Shown: piece after piece, positions 16,295-26,144 of the stretch | Layout: the number at the start of each line of letters is the position of its first letter | Position numbering within the stretch: position 1 is the first letter of the stretch | Source of the DNA: Chloroflexia bacterium SDU3-3 | GTDB lineage: Bacteria > Chloroflexota > Chloroflexia > Chloroflexales > Roseiflexaceae | Reading direction: 5' to 3' | Assembly: GCA_009268125.1 (NCBI GenBank) | Contig: WBOU01000004.1 | Coordinates: 84,494-148,493, forward strand | Length of the DNA stretch: 64,000 nt | The notes under the pieces: model-generated | Told to the model about the DNA's origin: nothing | Database searches by the model: none | Seen by the model: the letters and a program-made list of their open reading frames with translations, nothing else | Position numbers and translations under genes: made by a program

Positions 16295-19200
16295 ATGAAA
16301 CTGCCGCACAGCTCGCCGATACTGCTTTCACTTGCCCTGATTTCCAGCCCGCTGCTCCAGCACGCTCCGCCGGTAGCTGGCCTGCCAGCCCGCGTCGCTC
16401 CGCCGCAGGCGGCCAACAGCGTGGCCTTCGCGCCGATTGTCGCCGAGGCCGCCGACAGCGGCGTGATGGCCTACACAGCAGACGAGGGCACGCGGGTCGC
16501 CGCGCTGAAGGTGCGGCTGGATACGGCGGCAGCCCAGCTGGTGACCGTCAACTACGCCACCAGCGACGGCAGCGCCAGCCAGGGAAGCGACTACACCACC
16601 ACCAGCGGCACCCTCACCTTCTACCCCGGCGAGCAAGAGAAAACCCTGGGCGTACCCCTGGCCGACGACCCCAGCGCCGAGCCTGCCGAGGGCTTCCACA
16701 TGGCCCTGAGCAGCCCCTCTGGCGCGTCGCTCGGCGCCCTGGCCACGGCGGATGTGACCATCCGCGCCAGCGATACGCTGGGCTTCGCCCTGCCCACCAC
16801 CCAGGCCTACGAGGCGAACGGACGCGCGATCATCCCCGTGCAGCTGCAGGGCAGCTCGACCGCCGCCGTGACCGTGAGCTACACCACCAGCGACGGCAGC
16901 GCCCTCGCGGGGAGCGACTACACCGCCACCAGCGGCACCCTCACCTTCGCGCCCGGCGAGACCTGGCAGGAGATACCTGTACCAGTAACGGTGGACAGCA
17001 CCAGCGAGCTGACCGAGACCTTCCTGGTGACGCTGAGCAGCCCGACCAACGCGACGCTAGCGGGCGACCTGACGCAGACGGTGGCGCTGATCGATGATCG
17101 GCTGGCCTTCCAGTCGGCGCGCTGGGATGAGCTGGCGGGCGACGGCGACAGCGCGGCGGACGCGGGCGAGCAGGTGGCGGTGGCGGTCGCGGTCAGCAAC
17201 TTGGCCCCGGCGGCGACCCAGCCCTTCACTAGCAGCCTGCGGCTGATCGGCGGGGATGCGACGCTGGAGGTGGCGACCGCCAGCTACGGGGCAATTGCGG
17301 GCAAGGGGGCGGCCTACGCTGCCGCGCCCTTCACGCTCACGGTCGGCCCAACCGCGCAGGCGGGCGACCTGATCGTGCTGGAGCAGGCACTGTTCACGCC
17401 GGGCCAGACCACCCGCTTCCCGCTGCGCGTCCCCGTGGGTGTGGCCCGCCTCGGCCCAGTCGAAACCTACAGCGGCACCTTCCCCACCCCGCCGTGGCCG
17501 ATCACACACGGCGCTGGCGTGAGCGATACGCTCGATATCATCCTCTACCCGCCGGGCATCACCACAAGCCGGATGGTGGGCGACCTGAACGTGAGGGTGG
17601 CCGCCACCCACCGCGACACCAGCCAGCTGCGCATGCAGCTCACCGCAGGCACGGTGGCCGCCACCCTCTTCGACGTTGGCGACGCCAAGGGCGCGAACCT
17701 CGACAGCGTCACCTTCGACGACAGCGCCCCCGCCACCATGGCCAGCTCGCCTGCGCCGATGGCCGGCAGCTACCAGCCGCGCACCCCGCTGGCCGTCTTC
17801 CAGAGCCTGCGGGTAAACAACCTCAGCTACGCGACTCTGTCTATCAAGGATCAGAACCCGGCGGCCAACCAGGGCGTGCTGACCAACTGGGATGTCGACA
17901 TCCGTCCCGTGGTGCCCTCCTGTGCGCCTGCGGGCAGCAACATCTGCATCAGCTGGGATCTACCCTACACCACCGTGACCGAGGGCGACGCCTCGGTGGT
18001 GGTAAACATGCGGCTAAACGTCCCAGCACCTCACACCCTAACGGTCAGCTCCTCAACCCTGGACAGCGTCGCATTCAAGGGGAAAGACTTCACCGGCAGG
18101 CAGGCGCAGGTCACCTTTGCCCCTGGTGAGATGAACAAGTCCTTCCAGGTCAAGATCACGAACGATACGCTGAGCGAGCCGCCCGAGTCGTTTCATATCG
18201 GCTTCCTCTCTCTCGATAGGGTTGAGGTCGATCGAATGATGACGCAGGTCATCATCTTCGACAACAACGACTCGCCCCCCACGCTCTCATTCATACCCAC
18301 AAACGGGTTCAACGAAAACGACTCCTCGCAGAGACAAGGGCTGCTGCTCAGCGCGCTCTCGGGCTACCCGTTGCGGGTCGACTATCGGCTAGAGTCGGGC
18401 ACTGCCGTGGTGGGCAGCGACTTCGCGCCCACCAGCGGCACGCTGGTGTTCCAACCCTACCAGCAGTCGGCCAGTGTGCCGCTGCCGATCTTCGACGACG
18501 CGCTGCCCGAGCCAGATGAGAAGCTCAGCATCATCCTGAGCAACCCGGTCTATTTCTCCGCTGGCGGCCAGCAGTCAAAGAGCGTCACGATTCTCGCCAA
18601 CGACACGCTCGCCTTCTCCTCCAGCTCGCACAGTGTGTACGAGAGCGGCAGCGCCTCGCTGAGCGTTGGCCTGAGCGCCACCTCGGCCCAGACCGTCACT
18701 GTCGACATCAGCACCGAGGGCGGCGGCACGGCCACGCCCGGCAGCGACTACACACCCGCCAGCGGCACGCTGGTGTTTGCGCCGGGGGAGACATCCAAAA
18801 CCTTCAACTTTCCCATCCTCGATGATGCGATCGCCGAGGCGAACGAGACCATCCTGGTGCGCCTCAGCAACGCGAACAACGCGGGTGTACCCCTCGCGGG
18901 CGTATTCGCCACCGTGAACATCCTGGAGAATGACTCGATTACCTTCCCGGCACCCTCAAAAAGCGCGACCGAGCGCAGCACCAACGTCAGCATCACCGTG
19001 CAGCTGAACAGCTACTCGTCGATCCCCGTGACCGTGCAGTACGCCACGGTTGGCGGCAGCGCCACGCCAGGCAGCGACTACACGCCCACCAGCGGCACGC
19101 TGACCATCTCGCCAGGCGCGACCAGCCGCACGATCAGCGTGCCCATTCTGGAGGATAGCCTGGCCGAGCCAGATGAGACCATTAACATCGCGCTGAGCAA

Positions 19201-19585
19201 CCCTACCGGGGCGATGCTGGGCACCACATCCGTCGCCACCATCACCATCCCGGCCAACGATCTGATCACCCTGAGCGGGGCGGCGGGCGATGAACTGGGA
19301 ACTCTGCCGGTGGTGACGGTGCGCCTGAAGGCCACATCGTTTCAGGCGGTGACGGTGAACTACGCCACCAGCGACGGCACGGCCACCGCAGGGAGCGACT
19401 ACACGCCCACCAGCGGCACGCTGACCATCCCCGCCGGTTCAAGCTCGCAGTCTTTTACCATCCCGATCCTCGACGACACGCTGACCGAGCCGGAGGAGAC
19501 GATCATCGTGACGCTCAGCAGCCCGACAAATGCCGAGCTAGACAGCACGAGCTCGATCGGCGTGCCCATCCGAGCCAGCGACTAG
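16295..19585 (+). CDS. Secreted Calx-beta repeat protein with an inserted P-domain
   Basis: 1096 residues, GGAGG four bases before the ATG. An N-terminal signal peptide (about 1-30) precedes seven Calx-beta repeats, recognisable by GSDYT..SGTLTF.PGE and a DD.L.EP.E.. core. Two are N-terminal (about 40-265) and five C-terminal (about 550-1095). Between them lie a beta-sandwich domain (about 270-395, ending in a GQTTRFPLRVP stretch) and a proprotein-convertase-like P-domain (about 395-540, YSGTFPTPPWPI...LSIKDQ...TNWDVDIRP). Calx-beta units bind calcium and build surface or matrix adhesins. There is no C-terminal anchor, sorting signal or secretion tag that I can see. It is followed by a close paralogue. 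Confidence 0.82.
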   Translation: MKLPHSSPILLSLALISSPLLQHAPPVAGLPARVAPPQAANSVAFAPIVAEAADSGVMAYTADEGTRVAALKVRLDTAAAQLVTVNYATSDGSASQGSDYTTTSGTLTFYPGEQEKTLGVPLADDPSAEPAEGFHMALSSPSGASLGALATADVTIRASDTLGFALPTTQAYEANGRAIIPVQLQGSSTAAVTVSYTTSDGSALAGSDYTATSGTLTFAPGETWQEIPVPVTVDSTSELTETFLVTLSSPTNATLAGDLTQTVALIDDRLAFQSARWDELAGDGDSAADAGEQVAVAVAVSNLAPAATQPFTSSLRLIGGDATLEVATASYGAIAGKGAAYAAAPFTLTVGPTAQAGDLIVLEQALFTPGQTTRFPLRVPVGVARLGPVETYSGTFPTPPWPITHGAGVSDTLDIILYPPGITTSRMVGDLNVRVAATHRDTSQLRMQLTAGTVAATLFDVGDAKGANLDSVTFDDSAPATMASSPAPMAGSYQPRTPLAVFQSLRVNNLSYATLSIKDQNPAANQGVLTNWDVDIRPVVPSCAPAGSNICISWDLPYTTVTEGDASVVVNMRLNVPAPHTLTVSSSTLDSVAFKGKDFTGRQAQVTFAPGEMNKSFQVKITNDTLSEPPESFHIGFLSLDRVEVDRMMTQVIIFDNNDSPPTLSFIPTNGFNENDSSQRQGLLLSALSGYPLRVDYRLESGTAVVGSDFAPTSGTLVFQPYQQSASVPLPIFDDALPEPDEKLSIILSNPVYFSAGGQQSKSVTILANDTLAFSSSSHSVYESGSASLSVGLSATSAQTVTVDISTEGGGTATPGSDYTPASGTLVFAPGETSKTFNFPILDDAIAEANETILVRLSNANNAGVPLAGVFATVNILENDSITFPAPSKSATERSTNVSITVQLNSYSSIPVTVQYATVGGSATPGSDYTPTSGTLTISPGATSRTISVPILEDSLAEPDETINIALSNPTGAMLGTTSVATITIPANDLITLSGAAGDELGTLPVVTVRLKATSFQAVTVNYATSDGTATAGSDYTPTSGTLTIPAGSSSQSFTIPILDDTLTEPEETIIVTLSSPTNAELDSTSSIGVPIRASD

Positions 19586-19649
19586 CAGCCGCTACAACGC
19601 TGTGACACCAAGCTATATTCTGGCGTGCAACCACGCCGATGGAGGCACT

Positions 19650-22490
19650 ATGAGCTTGCCGCACACCGCTCCAGCGCTCTTTTCACTTGCGCTGGTTCTC
19701 GCCCCGCTGCTCGTGCCGAGCGCCGCCGCACACGGAAGCGCGGCCCCGCCGCACGCCATGCCGCAGCAAGCAGCCAACACCGTCTCGTTCGTACCCATCG
19801 GGGCCGAGCCAGCGCCACCAGGCGCGGCCATGGCCTACGCCGCACAGGAGGGCGCGCGCCTGGCGGCCCTGAAGGTGCGGCTGGCCAGCCCCGCCACACA
19901 GGTGGGCAGCGTGGCCTACACCAGCGAGGATGCCAGCGCCACCGCCGCAGGCGACTACGCCGCCGCTAGCGGCACGCTCACCTTCTACCCCGGCGAGCAG
20001 GAGAAGATCCTCGGCGTGCCGATCGCCGACGATGCCCAGCCCGAGGGCGACGAGCTGTTCCGCGTGGCGCTGAGCGCGCCGAGCGGGCTGGCCCTGGGCG
20101 AGCGCCCCACCGCCGAGGTGACCATCGGTGCCAGCGACACCATCGGATTCGCGCAGCCCGCCACCACCGCCTACGAGATCAGCGGCAGGGCGGTCATCCC
20201 CGTGCAGCTCCAGGGCAGCTCGGCGGTGACGGTGACGGTGGACTACGCCACCAGCCCCGGCAGCGCCAGCGCCGCCGATTTCACCGCAGCCGTAGGCACG
20301 CTGGTGTTCCCGCCCGGCGAAACCTGGCGGGAGATCCCAGTGACACTCAAGATTGACAGCACCAGCGAGCCGACCGAGACCTTCAGCCTGAGCCTGAGCA
20401 ACCCGGTGGGCGCGGCGCTAACCGGCGGCGCAGCCCAGAACGTGGATGTTGTGGACAGCCGCCTAGCCCTGCTCGCGCTGGGCTGGGAGGACAGCGCGGG
20501 CGACCGGGACGGCATCCCCGATCCCGGCGAGCAGCTCGGCATCACCGTGACGCTGAGCAACCTGAGCACCCAGGCCAGCCAGCCCTTCACCAGCAGCCTG
20601 CGCCTGATCGGCGGGGGAGGCACGGTGGATGTGGCCAGCGCCAGCTACCCAGCCATCGTCGGGAAGGCCAGCGCCGCCGCCAGCTTCCGCATCACCGTCG
20701 ACGCGGCGACCGCGCCCGGCACCATCCTCCAGCTTGAGCAGACCGTGCGGAGCGCGGGGCGGGATTTCACCATCCCCATCCGCATCCCGGTCGGCGCGGT
20801 GGGTGGGCCGCTCTGCGCGCCGCTGGGCACCACCACATGCGTGCGCTGGGTACGCCCCGCCAACCCCGTGACCGAGAGCGATCAGTCGGCGGTCTTCGAC
20901 ATGCGGCTGAGCGCACCCTCGCCGCTGAGCGTATCTGTCTCCTACATCCTCAGCTATGGCAATGCCCAGGTGGGGCGCGACCTCACCGGCAAGGAGGGCA
21001 CCGTGACCTTCGCGCCTGGCGAGATGAACAAGTCGTTCCGCGTCAGTATCACCGACGACATCTTCAACGAGCCTGCCGAGCAGGTGGCGATGAGGATGTA
21101 CAACCCATCTGGCCTCGCCATAGCAGGGCCAGTCAGCAGCGAGCTGGTGATCTTCGACAACGGCGACCCGATACCGAGCGTCTCGCTGCGGCCTGGCGGG
21201 GAAGGCGTATCAGAAGGGTCGCAGTACGGGGGGTTCTCGCTCGCGCTCAGCAGCTACTCGGGCTACCGCGTGCGGGTGGACTACGCCGTCACCTCGGGCA
21301 GCGCCATCGCCGGGGAAGATTTCACGCCAGTCACCGGCACGCTCGTCTTCGACCCAAACGAAAGCTCAGAGTACGTGTCCTTACCAATATTCGATGATAC
21401 GCTGCCAGAGCCAGATGAGACCTACAGCGTCATGCTGAGCAGCCCTGTCTATGCGACGCTCGGCAGACAGTCCGTGTCCGAGCGGATCATCAAGGCCAAC
21501 GACACCATCTCATTCGGGGGCGAGACTGGCGGCACCACTATGGAGCGCTATGGTGCTGCGGGGGTCTCGGTCTACCTGAACGCGGCCTCGGCGGTACCGG
21601 TGACGGTGGACTACACCACCGAGGGCGGCGGCACCGCCAGCCCAGGTGCCGACTACACGCCCATCACCGGCACGCTGACCTTCGCGCCCGGCCAGACCCA
21701 GAAGAACATCAGCATACCGATCATCAACGATAGCGCCCCCGAGGATGCCGAGACGATCATCGTACGGCTCAGCAACCCGACAGGAGCGGGGCTGGCCTAT
21801 CCCAACGCTCCATACACCATCACCATCCAGGGCACAACGCGAGTGGAGTTCAGCAACACCAGGCTCACCGCCAGCGAGCGGGGCAACAATCTGGCCGTGA
21901 CCGTGCGCCTGAGCGCTCCCTCCATCAGCGAGGTGAGCATCCACTACGCCACCGTGGGCGGCAGCGCCACCGCCGGTGGCGACTACACCGCCGTCAGCGG
22001 CAGCCTCACCTTCCCCCCAGGCGTGACAACGCGGACAATCAGCGTGCCCATCCGCGAGGATAGCCAGGCGGAAGGCGACGAGACGATCACGCTTGCGCTG
22101 AGCAGCCCAGAGGATGCTATCCTCGGCATCTCCTCCATCGCTACCATCACCATTCCGGCCAACGATCTGATCACGATGGAGAACTGGAACGCGGGCGACG
22201 AGGGAAGCTTTGGCCGCATCGCCGTGCGGCTGAGCGCATCTTCCTACCAGCAGATCACCGTGGACTACACCTTCGTGGATGGCACCGCTAAGGCCGGGGT
22301 GGACTACCCGCCCACCAGCGGCACCCTGGTCTTCCCGCCTGGCTCGGTGATGAAGGAGCTGATCATCCCCATCCTGGATGATAGCGAGCCCGAGGGCGAG
22401 GAGACGGTGATCATCCGATTCAGCAACCCAGTCAACGCCGAGCTGGGGACGATGAGGGCGATCAGTGTGCCGATCCGCGAGAGCGATTAG
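19650..22490 (+). CDS. Secreted Calx-beta repeat protein, tandem paralogue without P-domain
   Basis: 946 residues from ATG 19650, chosen over an earlier in-frame ATG at 19602 because GGAGG lies six bases before it and a signal peptide starts at once (MSLPHTAPALFSLALVLAPL). Its layout matches the preceding gene: two Calx-beta repeats, the same beta-sandwich domain, then five more Calx-beta repeats. The P-domain is missing; the sequence passes directly from IPIRIPVGAVGG to LCAPLGTTTC. Leader sequence and signal peptide also resemble the first gene, so the pair arose by tandem duplication. Likely a calcium-stabilised surface or matrix protein. Confidence 0.82.
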   Translation: MSLPHTAPALFSLALVLAPLLVPSAAAHGSAAPPHAMPQQAANTVSFVPIGAEPAPPGAAMAYAAQEGARLAALKVRLASPATQVGSVAYTSEDASATAAGDYAAASGTLTFYPGEQEKILGVPIADDAQPEGDELFRVALSAPSGLALGERPTAEVTIGASDTIGFAQPATTAYEISGRAVIPVQLQGSSAVTVTVDYATSPGSASAADFTAAVGTLVFPPGETWREIPVTLKIDSTSEPTETFSLSLSNPVGAALTGGAAQNVDVVDSRLALLALGWEDSAGDRDGIPDPGEQLGITVTLSNLSTQASQPFTSSLRLIGGGGTVDVASASYPAIVGKASAAASFRITVDAATAPGTILQLEQTVRSAGRDFTIPIRIPVGAVGGPLCAPLGTTTCVRWVRPANPVTESDQSAVFDMRLSAPSPLSVSVSYILSYGNAQVGRDLTGKEGTVTFAPGEMNKSFRVSITDDIFNEPAEQVAMRMYNPSGLAIAGPVSSELVIFDNGDPIPSVSLRPGGEGVSEGSQYGGFSLALSSYSGYRVRVDYAVTSGSAIAGEDFTPVTGTLVFDPNESSEYVSLPIFDDTLPEPDETYSVMLSSPVYATLGRQSVSERIIKANDTISFGGETGGTTMERYGAAGVSVYLNAASAVPVTVDYTTEGGGTASPGADYTPITGTLTFAPGQTQKNISIPIINDSAPEDAETIIVRLSNPTGAGLAYPNAPYTITIQGTTRVEFSNTRLTASERGNNLAVTVRLSAPSISEVSIHYATVGGSATAGGDYTAVSGSLTFPPGVTTRTISVPIREDSQAEGDETITLALSSPEDAILGISSIATITIPANDLITMENWNAGDEGSFGRIAVRLSASSYQQITVDYTFVDGTAKAGVDYPPTSGTLVFPPGSVMKELIIPILDDSEPEGEETVIIRFSNPVNAELGTMRAISVPIRESD

Positions 22491-22536
22491 GCTCTCATAC
22501 AACGCGTGCAGGTCTTCATCCAGCGCGCCACACAAA

Positions 22537-22569
22537 CACGCGGCCCTGGCAATATGCCAGGGCCGCGTG
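22537..22569. terminator. Terminator between convergent Calx-beta and nuoE genes
   Basis: Arms CACGCGGCCCTGGC and GCCAGGGCCGCGTG, loop AATAT. It serves both strands. Confidence 0.75.
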
Positions 22570-22591
22570 CGTTGCTCCGACGGGGCGTGGG

Positions 22592-23158
22592 TTAGATTGT
22601 GGCGAGCCGCCCCGAGACGCTCAGCTGCTCGCCCGACTCGGCGCGGCGGCGCAGCTCGGTCAGCACCTCGTCCACCTTCTCGGCGCTCACGTTGTACATG
22701 AAGTCGAGGTTGGCCTGCAGCACGGGGGCCTTGTCGCAGGCCGCCACGCACTTCACGCGCTCCAGAGTGAACATGCCATCCGGCGTGGTCTTACCGGCGG
22801 CCTTGATACCCAGCGAATCCTCCAGCGCGGTGATCAGCTCCTCGGCGCCGCAGAAGGCGCAGGGCACATCATCGCAGACCTGCAGCACCCACTTGCCCAC
22901 CGGCTTGTTGTAGAACAGCGTGTAGAAGCCGACCACCTCGAACACATCGGTGGGCGGCAGCCCCAGCACATCGGCCACCTCGCGGATGGCCTCGTCGGAC
23001 AGGTGGCCGTAGGCATCCTGGGCGATATACAGCATGGGCAGCACGGCGCTGCGGCGCTGGGCGTAGCGGGAAAGCAGAGAATCGATCTCGGCCCCGTGGG
23101 TCTCTCGTAGTGGCATAGCGTTTCTCTTCAGGGCGCGAATCTGCGCCGGTAGGCTCAC
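22592..23158 (-). CDS. nuoE: NADH-quinone oxidoreductase subunit E (NuoE, 24 kDa)
   Basis: 188 residues from a GTG at 23158, three bases after the nuoD stop; an ATG at 23116 (MPLRETHG) also fits and gives 174 residues. It has the thioredoxin-like [2Fe-2S] fold with ligands in CDDVPCAFCG (C-x4-C) and KCVAACDKAP (C-x3-C), and YGHLSDEAIREVADVLGL, typical of NuoE. In complex I it carries cluster N1a next to the flavin subunit NuoF. nuoF is not here; the operon ends at this gene. Confidence 0.92.
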   Translation of the reverse strand: MSLPAQIRALKRNAMPLRETHGAEIDSLLSRYAQRRSAVLPMLYIAQDAYGHLSDEAIREVADVLGLPPTDVFEVVGFYTLFYNKPVGKWVLQVCDDVPCAFCGAEELITALEDSLGIKAAGKTTPDGMFTLERVKCVAACDKAPVLQANLDFMYNVSAEKVDEVLTELRRRAESGEQLSVSGRLATI

Positions 23159-23161
23159 GCG

Positions 23162-24394
23162 CTACCGATCCACATCGCCAAGGATGGGGTCGATGGTCGC
23201 GATCAGCGTGACCAGGTCGGCCACCAGGCTGCCGCGCGACATCACCGGCAGCGACTGGAGGTTCACAAACGACGGCGTGCGGAAGTGGCAGCGGTAGGGC
23301 TTGGGGCTGCCGTCGCTCACCAGGTAGCAGCCGAACTCGCCACGGGGCGACTCGACCGCCGCGTACACATCGCCCACCGGCGGCTTGAAGCCCTCGGTCC
23401 ACAGCTTGAAGTGGTGGATGAGCGACTCCATGCTCTGCGTGATCTCGGCCTTGGGCGGCGGCGCGATCTTGCGGTCGGTGGTGATGTAGGGGCCGGGGCC
23501 AAGCGCCTGCAGGCGGTCGAGCGCCTGCTTGATGATGCTCAGGCTCTGCTGCATCTCGGCCATGCGCACGATGTAGCGGTCGAAGTTGTCGCCGTTCTGG
23601 GCGATCGGCACGGCGAAGTCGTAGGTCTCATACCCGCTGTAGGGCATATCCTTGCGCAGATCCCAGGCCACGCCGGTGGCGCGCAGGATGGGGCCGGTCA
23701 CGCCCAGGTCGATCGCGTCCTGCTGGCTGAGCTTGCCCACGCCCACCATGCGCTCCAGGAAGATCGGGTTGTTGGTGAGCAGGCCGTCGTACTCCTCCAG
23801 GCGCGAGGGCATCACATCCAGGAAGGCCTGGACGGTGGCGGCGAACTCGCGGGGCAGGTCGTAGGCCAGCCCGCCCACGCGGAAGTAGCTGGTCATCATA
23901 CGAGCGCCCGAGACCAGCTCGAAGATGTCGAGGATCTGCTCGCGCTCACGGAAGCCGTACATGTACATGCTGGTCGCGCCCAGATCGAGCACGTGGGTGC
24001 CCAGCCAGATCAGGTGGCTGCCGATGCGGGTCAGCTCGGCCAGCAGCACGCGCGCCACCTGCGCCCGTTCGGGCACCTCGCACTGCAGCAGCTTCTCGAC
24101 CGCCATCACATAGCCCAGGTTGTTCGAGAGCGGCGCGAGGTAGTCCATACGGTCGGTCAGCACTACCGCCTTCTGGTAGGTCTTGCTCTCCATCGTCTTC
24201 TCGATGCCGGTGTGCAGGTAGCCGATGTCGGGGGCGACGTTCACAACGGTCTCGCCATCCAGCTCGACCACCAGCCGCAGCACGCCGTGGGTGCTGGGAT
24301 GGTGCGGCCCCATGTTCAGCACCATCGTATCTGTCTTGCCCTCAAGTGCCGGCTGGGTGATCGAGCGCGGCGAGGGGACCGTAAGTGTCGTCAT
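23162..24394 (-). CDS. nuoD: NADH-quinone oxidoreductase subunit D (NuoD, 49 kDa)
   Basis: 410 residues. MGPHHPSTHGVLRLVVELDG is the hallmark of NuoD; the His in that loop and the later Tyr (YMYGFRERE) line the quinone pocket. The C-terminus AYRCH..SPSFVNLQSLP..SRG..ADLV.IIATIDPILGDVDR-type end is present. It forms the peripheral-arm quinone site with NuoB. It lies between nuoC and nuoE and is complete. Confidence 0.95.
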   Translation of the reverse strand: MTTLTVPSPRSITQPALEGKTDTMVLNMGPHHPSTHGVLRLVVELDGETVVNVAPDIGYLHTGIEKTMESKTYQKAVVLTDRMDYLAPLSNNLGYVMAVEKLLQCEVPERAQVARVLLAELTRIGSHLIWLGTHVLDLGATSMYMYGFREREQILDIFELVSGARMMTSYFRVGGLAYDLPREFAATVQAFLDVMPSRLEEYDGLLTNNPIFLERMVGVGKLSQQDAIDLGVTGPILRATGVAWDLRKDMPYSGYETYDFAVPIAQNGDNFDRYIVRMAEMQQSLSIIKQALDRLQALGPGPYITTDRKIAPPPKAEITQSMESLIHHFKLWTEGFKPPVGDVYAAVESPRGEFGCYLVSDGSPKPYRCHFRTPSFVNLQSLPVMSRGSLVADLVTLIATIDPILGDVDR

Positions 24395-24447
24395 ATTGCG
24401 CTTTCTGAAAAGGCGCGGGCACGGCGCGCGGCCACCGCCCGCACGTG

Positions 24448-24966
24448 CTACTCTTTCGCGAACGGCTTCCGCTCGTAGATCTGCTGCTCGTTAATCGTGA
24501 ACGCGACCTCCTCGTACCCCAGGGGCACATCCTTGCGCTGGGGGTGGCCGTTCCAGTCCTCGGGCATCAGGATGCGATCCAGGCTGGGGTGGCCATCGAA
24601 GACCACGCCGAACATGTCGTAGACCTCGCGCTCCATGTAGGTGGCGGTGGCCCACTCGCTGGTGATCGTGGCGATATGCGGGTTCGACTCGGGGAGGCCC
24701 GCCTTCAGGCAGATGCGGTGGCGGTTTGTATGCGAGAGCAGGTGGTAGACCACCTCGAAGCGCGGCTCGCGCCCCAGGTAGTCCACGCCGTTGACGTTCT
24801 CTAGGAAGTTGTAGCTCAGCTCGGCGTCGCCGCGCAGGAACTGCACGAGCGGGATCAGCGACTCGGGGCGGATGCGCACCTGAAGCTCGCCGCGGAACTC
24901 GCGCGTCTCCAGCACGCTGCCCTCGGGGGCCTGCTGGAGCCGAGTGATGACGGTGGTATTGTCCAT
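24448..24966 (-). CDS. nuoC: NADH-quinone oxidoreductase subunit C (NuoC, 30 kDa)
   Basis: 172 residues, separate from NuoD rather than fused as in enterics. Family motifs: YLGREPRFEVVYHLLSHTNR, EWATATYMEREVYDMFGVVF and GHPSLDRILMPEDWNGHP. It supports the NuoD/NuoB quinone module. It starts at ATG 24966 and follows nuoB after 32 bases. Confidence 0.94.
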   Translation of the reverse strand: MDNTTVITRLQQAPEGSVLETREFRGELQVRIRPESLIPLVQFLRGDAELSYNFLENVNGVDYLGREPRFEVVYHLLSHTNRHRICLKAGLPESNPHIATITSEWATATYMEREVYDMFGVVFDGHPSLDRILMPEDWNGHPQRKDVPLGYEEVAFTINEQQIYERKPFAKE

Positions 24967-24998
24967 TCTTGCCTCAAACGACGCGGGTGCTGCGTCGG

Positions 24999-25505
24999 CT
25001 ACACGTGGATCGGCTCGCGCTCGCGAATGGTGCCATCCAGCTTCGTGCGGAACACCTTGTCCTGCAGGGTCAGGATGCCGTGGATGAGCGCCTCGGGGCG
25101 GGGCGGGCAGCCGGCCACATACACGTCGACGGGCACGATCTCATCCACGCCCTGCACCACCGCGTAGTTGTTGAACACGCCGCCGCACGAGGCGCAGTCG
25201 CCCATGGCCAGCACCCACTTCGGCTCGCTCATCTGGTCGTAGAGCCGCCGCACCACCGGGGCCATCTTGCGCGAGACGCGGCCCGCCACGATCATCAGGT
25301 CGGACTGGCGGGGCGAGGCGCGCATGATCTCCATACCGAAGCGCGAGGTGTCGTAGTTCGCGCCCTGCGAGCTCATCATCTCGATGGCGCAGCACGCCAG
25401 GCCGAACAGCATCGGCCACATGGCGTTGCTGCGCGACCAGTTCACCGCATATTCAAGCGACGTGGTGATGACGCCAAGGTCGCCAGCTTTCTCCTCTAGT
25501 CCCAT
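24999..25505 (-). CDS. nuoB: NADH-quinone oxidoreductase subunit B (NuoB, PSST)
   Basis: 168 residues. It carries the ligands of the terminal [4Fe-4S] cluster N2: the tandem Cys38-Cys39 (LACCAIEMM), GDCASCGG and [11 protein letters not shown]2 passes electrons to quinone at the NuoB/NuoD interface. The start overlaps the end of nuoA by 10 bases, which implies translational coupling. Confidence 0.95.
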   Translation of the reverse strand: MGLEEKAGDLGVITTSLEYAVNWSRSNAMWPMLFGLACCAIEMMSSQGANYDTSRFGMEIMRASPRQSDLMIVAGRVSRKMAPVVRRLYDQMSEPKWVLAMGDCASCGGVFNNYAVVQGVDEIVPVDVYVAGCPPRPEALIHGILTLQDKVFRTKLDGTIREREPIHV

Positions 25506-25858
25506 CGCAGCGCCTCTCGTTTAAAGATATACACCAGGCCCACCAGCAGGATGAGCATGAACAGGCCCATCTCGGCCAGGCCAAACCAACCGAGCTGTTT
25601 GTAGATCAGGGCAAAGGGGAAGAAGAAGATCACTTCGATGTCGAACAGGATGAAAAGCATCGCAGCGACGTAGAATTTGACCGGGAAGCGGCGCTGGGCG
25701 CTGCCGATCGGCTCCATGCCCGACTCGTAGGGCATCAGCTTGCGGCGCGTCAGCTTCTTGGGGCCGAGCAGGTTGTTGACCGTGAGCACAAAGGCGGCCA
25801 CAAAGACAGCAACGAGAAAGAGAACCAGAATGGGGATGTACTCATTGAGCGGTGACAT
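25496..25858 (-). CDS. nuoA: NADH-quinone oxidoreductase subunit A (NuoA)
   Basis: 120 residues from ATG 25858 ([14 protein letters not shown]). Three membrane helices, with the conserved cytoplasmic loop [20 protein letters not shown] and [13 protein letters not shown] in helix 2. It starts the nuoABCDE operon. A further in-frame extension upstream is not needed and would cross the promoter leader. Confidence 0.94.
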   Translation of the reverse strand: MSPLNEYIPILVLFLVAVFVAAFVLTVNNLLGPKKLTRRKLMPYESGMEPIGSAQRRFPVKFYVAAMLFILFDIEVIFFFPFALIYKQLGWFGLAEMGLFMLILLVGLVYIFKREALRWD

Positions 25859-25960
25859 CAGACGCCCCTTTGTCAATCGCGCGCCCGCCGCTGCGGCAAA
25901 CGAAGGACATGGCGGCGCGACACCGTATACAGCATTCTCATGCGCAGTTGTACGCAATGC

Positions 25961-25988
25961 ATTATAGCGCGTTGGTGTATTGTGTCAA
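25961..25988 (-). promoter_or_regulatory. Near-consensus promoter of nuoABCDE
   Basis: On the minus strand TTGACA (25983-25988), a 16-base spacer and TATAAT (25961-25966): both hexamers are perfect. The leader to nuoA is about 95 bases. Confidence 0.85.
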
Positions 25989-26144
25989 GAAACACAAACT
26001 GCCTGACGACCTGTTATGTCCAGCAAAACCGCCCGCCCGTTGCGCCGACGCCGCCGCTATGCTATACTGCGCCCGCCGCATCCCAATCGGGCAAAGCCGC
26101 TTTCCTGCCGCGCCACGCCCGCCCTGATGAAAGGCATGCACACC

